From NCBI RefSeq assembly GCF_040954645.1, contig NC_092803.1, forward strand, positions 9,115,230-9,179,229: DNA of 64,000 nucleotides, written 5' to 3'. Below the pieces are notes generated by a model. That model saw only the letters and a program-made list of their open reading frames with translations, was not told where the DNA came from and made no database searches. This document shows, one piece after another, positions 10,559 to 20,993 of the stretch (position 1 is the stretch's first letter; every line of letters starts with the position of its first letter). The position numbers and the translations under genes are program-made. The DNA is from Diabrotica undecimpunctata (taxonomy: Eukaryota; Arthropoda; Insecta; Coleoptera; Chrysomelidae).

Positions 10559-12000
10559 CTAACATACTGAAATATATCTACCAAAATGCCACAGCATTAG
10601 TGCTATAATAGTTAGTGCTTTCTGTATAGCAGCAGCCTCGGCTGTAAAAATAGAACAACATTCAGGAATTCGATATTTCTCAACATAGATGCTGTTTGAA
10701 ACAAAAAATGCGAAACCAGCACTTTCAACAGTTTTTGATCTATCTGTATAAATTATTGTTAAATCTTCTCCTAATTTGCTTAGTATGGATTTAAATATTA
10801 GATTAGTTAAAATTGGCAAGTTTAAATAAGAGGGCAATATAATGGTTGGTTTGTCTATCAGAACTTGGTCTTGGTCGTAAAAAGGAAATTTTGATAGCTT
10901 TAATATATCTGATTGAAATGAATTTGTATCAATAAAAGATTCTGCAAGAGTAGGAGAATTTTTTATTCTCCATTAAGAATTTGTTAAATTTACTATCGAA
11001 AGTAAACCTTTTTTGTGAACCCTAGTTGTATTAAACGATCTGTATGTTATTAGACGTTTGTTGGCTAACATTTGCCTACGTATATGTAAAGGTGGTTCTT
11101 GGGCTTCTAATAGAACTGCTTGGTTTGGTGGAGACATCATAGCTCCTAGACAAATCTTTATTGATTTAAATTGTATTCTGTCAAGTGCTAATACATTTGT
11201 TGAGCATGTTAAACTGTAAAGAATACAACCATAATCCAGAATGGATCTTATGTACGATCTATAAAACATTAAAGAGATATGTTGATCTGCAAAGATCAAC
11301 ATATCTCACAACCCTCATGGTCTCAACAAAACGCAGAAGGTTAATTCCACGCTCGCACTTTTGTTTTTTATACTTTATATGGCTGGACCACAAGAGTTTT
11401 TTACCTAGGATCATGCCTAAGATACTTATACTCTTCTGCTAAGGGGAAATTATAATCACCTATCTGGCATTTGCTTGTGACTTTTTGTCTACGTCTAGTG
11501 AAACATACAATCGAAGATTTTTCTTGTGATATACTAAAACCCATTTGTTTCACCCACTTATCTATGTTACTAAAGCTAAGTTTTTGATTCAACATACAAT
11601 CTTCATAGGATTTATGGCTGGTATATACATATATACCAAACATATATCGTCTGTATATTAAATTATTTTGCATTTATGCTGTATAAACATTAAATAATAA
11701 AGGACTTTGAATTAAGTCTTGTGGGAAACCGTTAAATAATAGTCTTGACCGTGTAATACATTTCTATAATCCCGTAAGTATATTTTTCTGTTCACATACA
11801 AACTTATTATATTTACAGATAATCTTTTATCAATACAACACGCCACCATTTTTGAATATAATATATCCAAATCAACCACGTCATATGCACCCTTTTTAAT
11901 CTGGAAACAAACATAGCATTAATTTCGTTTTTTGAGAAACAGAGTTGAATTTCCGTAACTAAATGTATGAGAGCATCAATTATACCTCGACCTCCATCCA
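10559..12000 (-). pseudogene. Jockey/I-like ORF2 remnant: RT, connection and RNase H
   Basis: Read from right to left on the - strand. 11,900-11,640 gives KGAYDVVDLD (motif A) and a degraded YTDDICLV (motif C). 11,673-11,401 carries the thumb (GFSISQEKSSIVCFTRR). 11,302-10,973 carries the connection segment (YRSYIRSILDYGCILYS), and 10,837-10,559 the start of RNase H (IIYTDRSKTVESAGFAF, CSIFTAEAAAIQKAL). Several frameshifts and stops break it. It runs in the correct order and orientation as one element lacking both ends. Confidence 0.75.
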
Positions 12001-12142
12001 TATTGTGAGTAGGTAAAAAATAAGATGTTCTAAAGTACATTCATTTAGCAAATTCCCATCAGTAAATATGATCAGCAAATTGTATCCTGTTGATTTTTAA
12101 GTTAATATATTGTGTTATATTTATGTTATTAGTTATTGTTAA
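12001..12142. other. No gene seen
   Basis: Short AT-rich gap. Its last 12 bases (12,131-12,142) are the left target-duplication copy of the next element. Confidence 0.4.
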
Positions 12143-12403
12143 TTTTTAACAACTGTTTAAAAGGAGGAAAGCGTCATACCTGGGCCATGTGTTCCGTAAT
12201 GATAAGTACAGTCTGCTACAGCTTATCGTGGAAGGCAAGATTGAAGGTAGAAGAGGTTTGGGTAGAAAGAAGAAATCCTGGCTGAGAAATTTGAGAGAAT
12301 GGTTTCAAATACCAGAAGCCGCGAACATAATACATGCGGCACAAAACAGAGAAACCTATCGTTTGATGGTCGCCAACCTTCGGTAGAAGACGGCACATAA
12401 AGA
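12143..12403 (+). mobile_element. RTE-like 3' tail insertion (261 bp)
   Basis: Flanked by direct repeats AGTTATTGTTAA (12,131-12,142 and 12,404-12,415). It encodes the end of an RTE C-terminal domain: KRRKASYLGHVFRNDKY, IVEGKIEGRRGLGRKKKSWL and LREWF, ending VANLR and a stop. A severe 5' truncation. Confidence 0.9.
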
Positions 12404-12415
12404 AGTTATTGTTAA

Positions 12416-12559
12416 GTTATTTACTGGTCGTGTTATTTTTTAGAGTTTAGTTTAATTGTGATATAATGATTAAATTTCAAGAAATTCTTACACTAACAGT
12501 CTCAAAAGTAAATATTTTTAAAAATCATAAATATGATAAATAGGTCGTACATCAGTACG
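12416..12559. other. No gene seen
   Basis: AT-rich. An ATG at 12,463 opens a short frame that could be a missing first exon of the secreted-protein gene downstream, but it lacks a hydrophobic signal start, so I do not call it. Confidence 0.3.
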
Positions 12560-12895
12560 ACCCTGTTTAGCTTACACGTGGTTCTATTGGCGATTGAGAA
12601 TTTGTAAAATAAATAGGGTTTAATCTAAATTTTATTAGCCTTTGAGAGAGGTGAGGAGAGAGATTTTATTAGATTTTGTTCAGATTATTTGAAAATTGTA
12701 TTTTTCTTTAAAACTACTTTTTTCTTTATTTTAAATAATCGTCTGGTTTGGGTTGCTATATTTTTATAGTTTGTGTAATTATTACGGTTATTTTGCATTC
12801 GATACGCTTTCAAGGCTTCTGATCATTTTTTTATTTTATATGTACATTCCTTATCCCACCAATAAGGCCTCGGCGTTGAAGGAGAAAAAGGTTTT
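12560..12895 (-). pseudogene. Non-LTR ORF2 linker fragment (WWD-EC motif)
   Basis: The - strand reads PRPYWWDKECTYKIKK and then a Tyr/Lys-rich helix (YKNIATQTRRLFK). A WWD-x-EC box followed by a helical segment lies between endonuclease and reverse transcriptase in Jockey/I-type ORF2 proteins. Stops interrupt it. No other domain is attached. Confidence 0.55.
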
Positions 12896-12919
12896 TTATG
12901 GGCATGGATTTGGAAGCAG

Positions 12920-13918
12920 CTAGAGAGAGTCTAAAAAAGTAGGGCTTGTCTTCTCAACGTTAGCAGATTTTAAGTAATAACCTGCAATAAAAGGCACATG
13001 TTTTTGATATTTTGTTGTTTTACTCAATTTTACATTGGAACTCTGAAAATTACTTAACTGACACTCAAAGTCTACATAAACTATAAACGGAGTCGTTTGT
13101 TTGTATGCGAAATTACGAAAACCGACATGATTATATTTTGGAGTGCATTTGTTTCTTTCTGTGCACAATTCTTTATGGTCTGCAAGTTTACTTTCACTAG
13201 CAAAATAATTTAGGCAGCGATCACAAATATATTTTTTATGGTGGTTCTTGTTTACTTGTGACCTCACTAAGTTTCCCAAATCTTTAATCCAACAATAATG
13301 AAAATTTTATTTTAGTCTCATCGTCATCTACTGGCAGAGCATCGTAACCGTTTAGTTTTGAAAAATATTTATCCTGTATTAGCAAATTCATGTGTATTTC
13401 CACTTTTTTGGGCTTTTGAAGTCTAGCAGGCACTACTTCATAAAATTGTTTTTCCTTAACCACATTTAATTCTAACGCAAAGACATTAACAGATATGTTG
13501 TTTAAATTTTCAAATTTTGTAATTATATGTAATGACATTGGGTCTTCTATTTTTCCCGTTTGCATAATAGTAGAATAGTGCGGATATTTTGACACTCTTT
13601 GTGGATGCATAGTCACAGGACACAAAGCACTAATTATTGCCCAATAGATACATGCCTGATCGATATTGCGAACATTAATGCACGCTCGTTTTTTCTAATC
13701 TCTATTGGTAATTTAATGAAAGATGAACCGTTTCCTATTTCTACTTTACTAATATTTATTTCCAATGAAATTACTTTAGATACCGCGGCACCCGAATCTT
13801 TTTCCGAAAAATCAGAAAGCTTAGTAAATATTTTATCTTTAACGTATTCTTCAAACCAAAGATGTAAATCAGTCGATGTATCTACAACTGCATTTTGCAG
13901 ATTGCAGATTTAAAATTA
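12920..13918 (-). pseudogene. Polinton/Maverick-type DNA polymerase B, N-terminal fragment
   Basis: On the - strand the fragment begins near 13,918 (LHLWFEEYVKDKIF), shifts frame near 13,690, and continues CIYWAIISALCPV, HPQRVSKYPHY, ISVNVFAL, then shifts again near 13,282 to a zinc-finger segment KYICDRCLNYFASESKLADH and FIVYVDFEC. An Asp-Glu pair in VDFE suggests the Exo I motif of protein-primed family-B polymerases. This order (W-IISAL box, C2H2 finger, exonuclease start) is characteristic of Polinton polymerases and relatives. The polymerase palm and all other Polinton genes are missing. Two frameshifts mean it is inactive. Confidence 0.65.
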
Positions 13919-14075
13919 AGGGTATTAAAAATTTCATAACATGTGTTGGAAGTGCAGACAACGTTTGCAAAAAAAATTGTTTTTAAAATGTATTGCCCTA
14001 AATAAAAAAATGTTAGTACGACCATGTTTAAGAAACATTGTTTCATTTTCTAATTTTTTAAAATATTATTTTCAG

Positions 14076-17000
14076 ATCATTCTTCTTATCCTGCTAGCAA
14101 TATGTACGTTACTTAGCGCAGCGGAGTACCCCAGATACAAAGGCAGGCCTCCACCTCGACAGCGTAGGGTACCAACCAACCAACAGTTCTCCAAGAAATG
14201 GCACCAAGGAGGTCCGTTAATACAAGCCTTACCGCAAGGAGTGCCACAGGGATTCCCACAAGGAGGGCAAGGAGTTCCTCCAGGACACGGCCAGTTCGGT
14301 ATACGTGGGCCACCTCCAAGACAGAGACCCGTGAACCACATACCGGTCTTAATGATGCCTAACAATGTTCCTCAAATAAAGCATCATAAGGTATGTTTAT
14401 ACTAGTATTGCTAGTTAAGTTAAATAGATAAATAAAATATTCCCATTTTGTATAGGAGGTCGATATGATTTCGAAGAAATCTTTTTACCATTTTGTACAA
14501 TCAAACACCTACGTTAGAAGTAGATGATCTCATACGATCCCAAAATAAGACAGATCTACTTCAAAGATAGGATCTACCCTGCCCTGCAAGTCATTGCTAT
14601 CTCACAACCTCCTAAGGAGACGACATTGTTATATCCTAACCCAAGTTTTGTAAAAACTACCCATAAATCCTTCCAAATATCCAACAACCAGGAGTAAACC
14701 TAACGGGAAAGAAAAATCATTGAAGATTCCAATGGGAAATCACCCCAATTAAATTTTTCGAGTAATATATCTATCTCAGACATCAAGAATCCAATAGAAA
14801 CCATAATAATCATAAATATCGAATTAAGCAAAATCATAAATGAAAACAATGGTGTAGAAATCTCGATCACTTTTAAAGGTAGACAAACATAATCGTTCCT
14901 ATTTTATGTTGGGTCTAGCTTTTCATAAATTTCCTCCATTTCTTTCTATTGTTCGCCATTTGTGTTGCTTATATTTTGTAATGTCTCTACTCTGTCGCTT
15001 CTCCAACTTTTATTGATCTGCCCTTCTATTTTCTATTGATTTTGACTTTGTTCATTATATTGCAGTACACTGTCAGCACACGTCATCCTCCTTGGTTAAA
15101 TACTCTTATCTCCAGATTATATTCTAGATATCTTCCCATATGTTTTTCTGTCTCCTAACAAAACAATATGTACGGCAAATAGCGTCTTAATAGAAAAATA
15201 TTTTTCAGATACCACAACCTAATGGAATAGGTCATCAATTACCGCAAAGACAAGCTACTCTTCCAGTAAGAACATTTTGGAAAAACCCTATAGCCCCGGT
15301 CAAGCTTCAACAAGAAGTAGTTTTCAAGACACCTTTACCTACGCCACCACCAGAGAAACCGTTCAGATCTGCACCAAGCCTACCATCACAGGTAAAAGTA
15401 AAGATTTTTCTCCATACTTAAAATTAAGCACTAAGTAAAAAAGTTTGATAAGATAATATCAATCTTCGATGTCCTAGCATAGCTTTTGTTGTCTAGCTGC
15501 TACCTTGTTAGAAAAATAAATGAGCATTATTTACTTTCTGTGAACTTTTTATTCTATGTCTTTTATTGCTAATTACATTACAAATATTTTCCAGGAATAC
15601 GACTACCACATTCAAACCAATCAAATTCCTACAGCACACATAAATCCTATTAAGCAAATAGGTGAAAAAGGACCCATTCACACAATACCTGCCCCAAATT
15701 TAAGTCTTAAAGATAAGCCACTGCACATAGAAGAAGTTCGAAATGACATCAGCTTCCCGCACCCATCTCACCATAATTCCCACCTAAACACGCAAGTCAC
15801 CATTCAAAAGAGCCACGAATATCAAGTGACGGAACCCCCAGAGCACAACCAGAAGTTATTAAGAGCCCAACAAGAACACCAAAAGCAAATCCAGATGCAG
15901 ATTCAGAAACAAATCCAACAGATGCAACAGCAGACTGTTCAACAAGAGTTACTTAACCAACAACAGCAGGAGCTGCATCAGCAACAGCAAGAACTGCACC
16001 ATCAACAACAGCAGGAACTGCACCATCAACAACAGCAGGAACTGCACCATCAACAACAGCAGGAGCTGCACAACCATCAACAGCAGGAGCTACACAACCA
16101 GCAGCAATTTTTGTTAGCTACTGATCAGAATCCGGTGCATCAAACGTTGGAGCCAAATTCACAAGGAGATATTATTCTCAGCAATAATTTGAGTCCAAGG
16201 GATTTGTACCAGCTTGTGAATGCTAATTATCCGCAGTTGCAAATACCAAAAGCTACTTCCAATGCAGTAAGTGTTTCATAATAATAAACAGTATATTATA
16301 GTAACGGTACGTTGTTCTTCGAGTTGATATGGCAGTGTACAGAATTAGTACTATCTAAAATTTCATCTGCGTCTGCAGCTAATATTGTCTTAATCAATGC
16401 ATTGTAATATGCCAAGAATTTTCTCTCAGAAAAAAATCTAATCTGTGACTAATTTTAATTTGTGGAAACTAATCTTTTTTTCTTTTCAGAATGTACAGCT
16501 ATTCCAGCCAGACCCAGGTTACTTGGAACAATTCCCTCAAGAATCAATCCAAATAGCCAGCGATAAAATCAGTTTTCAACCAGAATACCACTCTTTCAAC
16601 TACGATGAACAAGCACATCAAAAGAGTTTAGCTAAAAAAGACATGTCTTCGCTGGTATCAGCAACGTACAATCTGGGAGGCGATAAAATTTCCTCAAGGA
16701 ACTCAGTAGATCCATTGGCACAAGCAGAGATTGTTCAAAGCTATTTTGATAGTAGGAGCGATGTAGCTGATAATCACATCGAAGCTGATGCCAAATCTAA
16801 TACCAAAAAAGACAATGTAGAGGAAAAGTTATTAGAGACGACATTCTATTCTTCTTTACCAAGTAAAGAAGCTGCTGAACGACTGGCTCAGCTTCAAACA
16901 GCTGGGAAGGTCAACAGCAATCTCATGAAGCTATCTCCTACTAAACAAGATACCAACGAGCCTTTAACAATCGTCATGTCTGACGAATACGAGGGCGAGG

Positions 17001-17134
17001 AAGAAACGATTAAAGGTAGTAGGAAAGAAGAGAGTAAAGAAGAGTCGAGAGACTACGATGAGTATTCTCAGGAAGAGAATATAGCTTCAGAGGAGTTCGG
17101 GCACAGGATTCAACCAAAGAAACGGGCGGAATAG
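14076..17134 (+). CDS. Secreted Pro/Gln-rich protein gene (first exon not located)
   Basis: Visible coding exons: 14,076-14,390, 15,209-15,391, 15,595-16,266 and 16,490-17,134. All junctions are phase 0 with AG/GT borders, giving 604 residues plus an unseen N-terminus. The first exon starts inside a hydrophobic signal core (IILLILLAICTLLSAAEYP), so a short exon with the ATG should lie upstream; alternatively, an unspliced start at 13,941 or 14,010 is in frame. The mature chain has a Pro/Gly/Gln-rich part (RPPPRQRR, QGVPQGFPQGGQG), a Gln-rich repeat, and an acidic C-terminus (DEYEGEEE) ending in basic residues. A polyadenylation signal AATAAA sits at 17,217. I do not recognise the family; the composition suits an extracellular matrix, cuticle or silk-like protein. 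Confidence 0.8.
15956..16105 (+). repeat. Gln-rich 24-bp coding tandem repeat
   Basis: In-frame repeats of about 24 bp encode units like HQQQQELH, four to five times, within the third visible exon of the secreted-protein gene. Unit count is likely to vary between alleles. Confidence 0.9.
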
Positions 17135-17216
17135 GGGCGCTTAGTGAATTTTATTTATTTATTATTTATTTTTTATCTTGCCATTCTGTTTATTGAATGA
17201 AATACTGTTATTTGTT

Positions 17217-17222
17217 AATAAA
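17217..17222 (+). terminator. Polyadenylation signal AATAAA
   Basis: A canonical hexamer 83 bp after the stop codon of the secreted-protein gene. Confidence 0.7.
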
Positions 17223-18039
17223 ATGATACACATTTACTTTTTTCTTAGTTTTTTTCTAATTGAAAGTCTAATATACCTACACACTTAAATATGTCTCTTG
17301 ATCTTCCTCTTTGTATTTTCATAAATTTTCGGAATCCTGGTCCATGTATGTATCGCTTAATATGTCTTGTCTCCAATTTTTTATTCCTGTAGCATTTTAA
17401 TATTTTAAGAGAGGCGAGTCCACCAGGTGTTTTAAAAAGGTTAGTGTTGGCATGACTCAACATAAAAACATGGAAGAATAAGTTGATAATAGACTACTGA
17501 ATAATATTGCTTGATTTTAAGCTCTGACGTCATCGCTTTTTTAAAAATTAACCTCAAACTCATCAATAAAATATTACATGGGATGATGAAATCTGCTCCC
17601 ACTAATGGCATTCTAACAAAACGTGCAACTATCGACCTACACCCTAAATTTCAATGGATTGCTACAAAATACATAGCAAAAATTAGCACAACATCAAATC
17701 ACTTATTAGCTTCTAGACTTAAAAAATATCGTGGTTATCAACAAGGATATTGGAAGAGAAAAATCCAACATATTTAATTGACCTCATAACTAAAGCTCGG
17801 ATTTATAGGCAACAAAAATTGAAGAAAAAGGCGCCTATATAGGCAAAGATTTTTATTAAAAAAGGCAGGAATATTAACATTTAGGCAAAATTTAGGCATT
17901 AAAGGAATATAACTTATTATTTATTGTACAAAGTGAATTAACGTAATATTAACTTAAGGCAGGTATATTTACACATCATAATCATAACATTAGTATAAAT
18001 AAACTATTAACTAAATAACTGTAAATTAATAATTAAACA

Positions 18040-19559
18040 TTGTAACCACTTAAAATTTTATCATTAATAGAAACAACTAAATGTTTTTCAATATTTTCGG
18101 TCTTAAAACTATGTCTTCGATCACTTAAAATTAATTTGTACATTGAAAACGAACGTTCGACATCGACAGGTGTAATTGGAGCATATTTCAGAGCCGATAA
18201 TAAATCTGGCATAATTTGAAATTCCTCTTAAAATGTCCCATTCAAAACTTTGGCAACATTAGATAAAAACGAAAAACCTTCATTCTTGTCGAAAACATAT
18301 TTCATTTTTTTTTTAAGTAATTGACCGTTACTTCCAGGTGCCGATTTAATTTTCTTCTTTAAATTATCTATTAATTTTACTAACTCACATAAATTTATCT
18401 CTTGTTTTTCTAATAAGGTAATTGTGGTAACTATTAATTTATAATTTTCATTGATATAAGCGAGTTCCTGTTTCAATTTGGGATTTTTTAATATTTTTTT
18501 TGCTTCTCGAATGGCTTCGGAAATATCATCATCAAATTCTGACATAACTAATTCTATTTCATTGCAGTGTTCAAAGTAAAAAAAACTGCTTCGAGCCAGG
18601 TTCCCTACCTTGTAATTACTGATTTAGGTGGCAAAGGGATACCAGGAAGTCTTTCTTTATATATTTGCACCCTCAACGGAGCCTTTACAAAAACTTTTTT
18701 CATAAAATTTATAAAATTATTTACCAACGGAAACAGATTTCTTATTTCTTCAGCAATTCTATGTACCCCGTGGGCTACACAAGTGCAATGAATTAAATTA
18801 GGATAAAAAAATCTTTAAATTAACAGCAGCTTTTAACATATATGCCGCAGCATCTAAAAGCATTTCTTCTTCTTCAGGTACCATCTCCGCTACGGAGGTT
18901 GGCAATCATCATAGCTATTTTAATTTTTGAGGCAGTAGCTCTAAAAAAGTGTTTTGAGCTGCATCCAAACCATTCTCTTAGGTTCTTGAGCCATGAAATT
19001 CGTCTTCTTCCGATGCTTCTTCTGCCATCTATCTTTCCTTGCATTATGAGTCGCAGGATGCCATACTTCTCGCCCCGCATCACATGTCCGAGATACTGTA
19101 GCTTTCTTTCTTTAATTGTAAGTTCAACTTCCTTCTCTTTACCTATTCTTCTCAGTACTTCATTATTCGTAACTCTATTTACCCAGGAAACCCTCAATAC
19201 TTCTATAGGTCCTTATTTCAAAGGCGTTAAGTCGTCTCATTGTGTCTTTGGGTCTTTGAAATCAATAAAACTATTTTATTCACTGGTATAGCGTTGGGTA
19301 AAAAGAGGTTTGTTAAACTATCTTGTATTAATCGACTTATTGTTAAATTGTTTGTGTTTTCCAATTCTTTAACGGCAACTAAATAAGGTTTTCTCGCAAA
19401 GTTTTCGTTCAAAATTCCAATCATTAAATTAGCTATATACCTGCCGCATACATCTGTCGTTTCATCCACAATAATAAAAATCCACAAATGTCTAAAACGT
19501 TTTAAAACGTGTTCTTTGCTTTTCGGTATACGCAACAAAACTAAACTAGGATATAGCAA
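18040..19559 (-). pseudogene. hAT 2 transposase, broken
   Basis: Read right to left: IIVDETTDVCGRYIANLMIG (first catalytic Asp region), VNKIVLLIS; then, after the RTE insertion, [17 protein letters not shown] (second Asp region) near 18,845; then GTWLEA near 18,600; a helical stretch at 18,545-18,228; and KYAPITPVDVERSFSMYK, the hAT C-terminal dimerisation box, near 18,150. Each part aligns with the intact transposase at 33,121-35,209, so the two elements are relatives. Stops, frameshifts and the insertion make it inactive. Confidence 0.8.
18864..19262 (-). mobile_element. RTE-like 3' tail inside hAT 2
   Basis: The - strand reads VSWVNRVTNNEVLRRIGKEK, KLQYLGHVMRGEKY, GRRRISWLKNLREWF and VANLRS, ending with AAGAAGAAGAAAT. 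This is the same C-terminal tail as the other RTE insertions. A clear target duplication was not found, so both borders are approximate. Confidence 0.8.
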
Positions 19560-20906
19560 TTTGTGACTAAACTCTGATACAGTAACCGACTGTACAACTG
19601 ATAATAAACTAATAAAGCTTAGGGATTTCCAAATAGTTAACCCTCAAGTCTCGATCAGGTACATTTTCCTAGAAATCTGTTATATAAACAAACCATTGAT
19701 ATTTTATTATTGACCCAAAATTTTATTATAGAATGGTTTAGTAATAGAATAATATCATGGGTAGTACCATGAAATTTTAAAAAAGGCAAAAATAAGCGGA
19801 ATTTACGAAAAAAGGCAAAAAGTGCAAAAAACAATTATAATAGGCAAAAAAGGCATTTTGCCTATAATCCGAGCTTTACTTATAACAGTAGTCAAAAAGT
19901 TTTTACCAACAATGAACACAAGTGACATACCAGCCTACTACTTAAATGAATTCAATGTCTACACGTATAATATACCAATCATTCAACATTATTAAATAAA
20001 ATAGTTCCCATAACCTTTGGGAATATTATAATTTTGTAAATTCGTCTTACTATAATTACATACGAATATTTACGGATGCTTCAAAAAAACAAACGAATCA
20101 AAACCTTAAGGAAGCCAGAACGGGCATAAGAATACACATACCTAGTATAAATTATTCTTTTTCTGAAAAAATTCCTTCACTTATTAATATCTGTACAGCT
20201 GAAATAATAGGTATTCAAAAGATCGTAATAATTTGTGAGGAAAAAATTTTGATAAAGCTATAATATTTACGGAATTTAGCGCTATAGACTAAATAAATAT
20301 GGGAAAAATATTAGATTATGTTTGATTCCTGGATATACTGTTATCGAGGAAATGAAATAGCTGACAAACTAGCAAAGACTGGGGCTGAATTAAATATTCC
20401 TGCTAAAATTAGATAAGAGAGAAAAAGAAAAAAAGGAAATGTTACGTAAAGTGTATAAATGAATGGACACAAAATAGAAAAATAGAATAGAATGGTGACT
20501 CTGCGAGAGGTAGTAATGGGCAACATACAGGCACCAAAACATGGCGATCACATCGAAACTGGCTTCACTTTTCGAAGATTTATTAAATGAGTGTTACCTG
20601 TCCTCTCTCTTTCCTTGTCTAAGGTCTATACTATAAACAAATGACTGATTATTCACTATAATAAAAGCCAAAAAAATAAGAAGAAGAATAAAATGTTATA
20701 AAATTATCTTTATTTACTAAAAATTAGATCTAGTAATCATCAGTCATATTTCCAACCACATACACACATGATACTAAAACTAACAACATACACACACATA
20801 CTAAAAATTGGCCGTAGAATAAATTCCGACAACAGATATTTTGACAAGGATTTGTACTTGTCAATTACAAAAAAATCTATTTGTAACATTTATTATTAGA
20901 TATCTG

Positions 20907-20914
20907 TATAAATA
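20907..20914 (+). promoter_or_regulatory. Possible TATA element of the coiled-coil gene
   Basis: TATAAATA lies 37 bp before the ATG at 20,951. In such AT-rich DNA this can be chance, and a real start site here would give a very short 5' UTR. Confidence 0.2.
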
Positions 20915-20950
20915 TAACAAATAACATATTTGATTATAAACATTGTCGAA

Positions 20951-20993
20951 ATGTCTGACGATTTTGATATCAAAAGCTTGCCATACGACTTTA
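20951..20993 (+). CDS. Coiled-coil gene exon 1 (start codon)
   Basis: ATG at 20,951 opens MSDDFDIKSLPYDF and ends in phase 1 at TTTA|GTAAGT. It joins exon 2 in frame to give DFKKKKYEHNK. The exon is short, so an alternative start upstream cannot be excluded, but the donor is canonical. Confidence 0.6.

Larger units (their letters stand above)
17791..19878 (-). mobile_element. hAT element 2 (TIR TAAAGCTCGGATT..., 8-bp TSD)
   Basis: Inverted termini begin TAAAGCTCGGATTTATAGG at 17,791 and end with the inverted form (CCTATAATCCGAGCTTTA) at 19,878. Flanking 8-mers CTCATAAC and CTTATAAC (7 of 8 identical) are the target duplication. Transposase remnants lie inside on the - strand. A truncated RTE has inserted at about 18,864-19,262. 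Confidence 0.85.
17500..20680 (+). mobile_element. Jockey/I-like non-LTR remnant split by hAT 2
   Basis: Two coding-like blocks on the same strand, 17,511-17,782 (LHPKFQWIATKYIAKIST) and 19,887-20,560, are separated by the hAT at 17,791-19,878. The second block contains a retroelement RNase H: IFTDASKKQ, NICTAEIIGIQKI, and YRGNEIADKLAKTGAEL, with several stops. The first block fits the segment between reverse transcriptase and RNase H. Both ends are undefined. Confidence 0.6.

Noticed and set aside
13599..13913. + strand open frame opposite the polymerase relic
   Set aside because: The - strand carries recognisable Polinton polymerase sequence; the + frame is its shadow.
13941..14075. Unspliced start of the secreted-protein gene at 13,941
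   Set aside because: A strong pyrimidine tract and TTTTCAG lie just before the signal core at 14,076, so a spliced first exon is more likely; kept only as an alternative.
14072..14365. Cys/Gly/Pro-rich frames on the - strand opposite the secreted-protein exon
   Set aside because: Antisense reflections of the Pro/Gly/Gln-coding exon; no splice or motif support.
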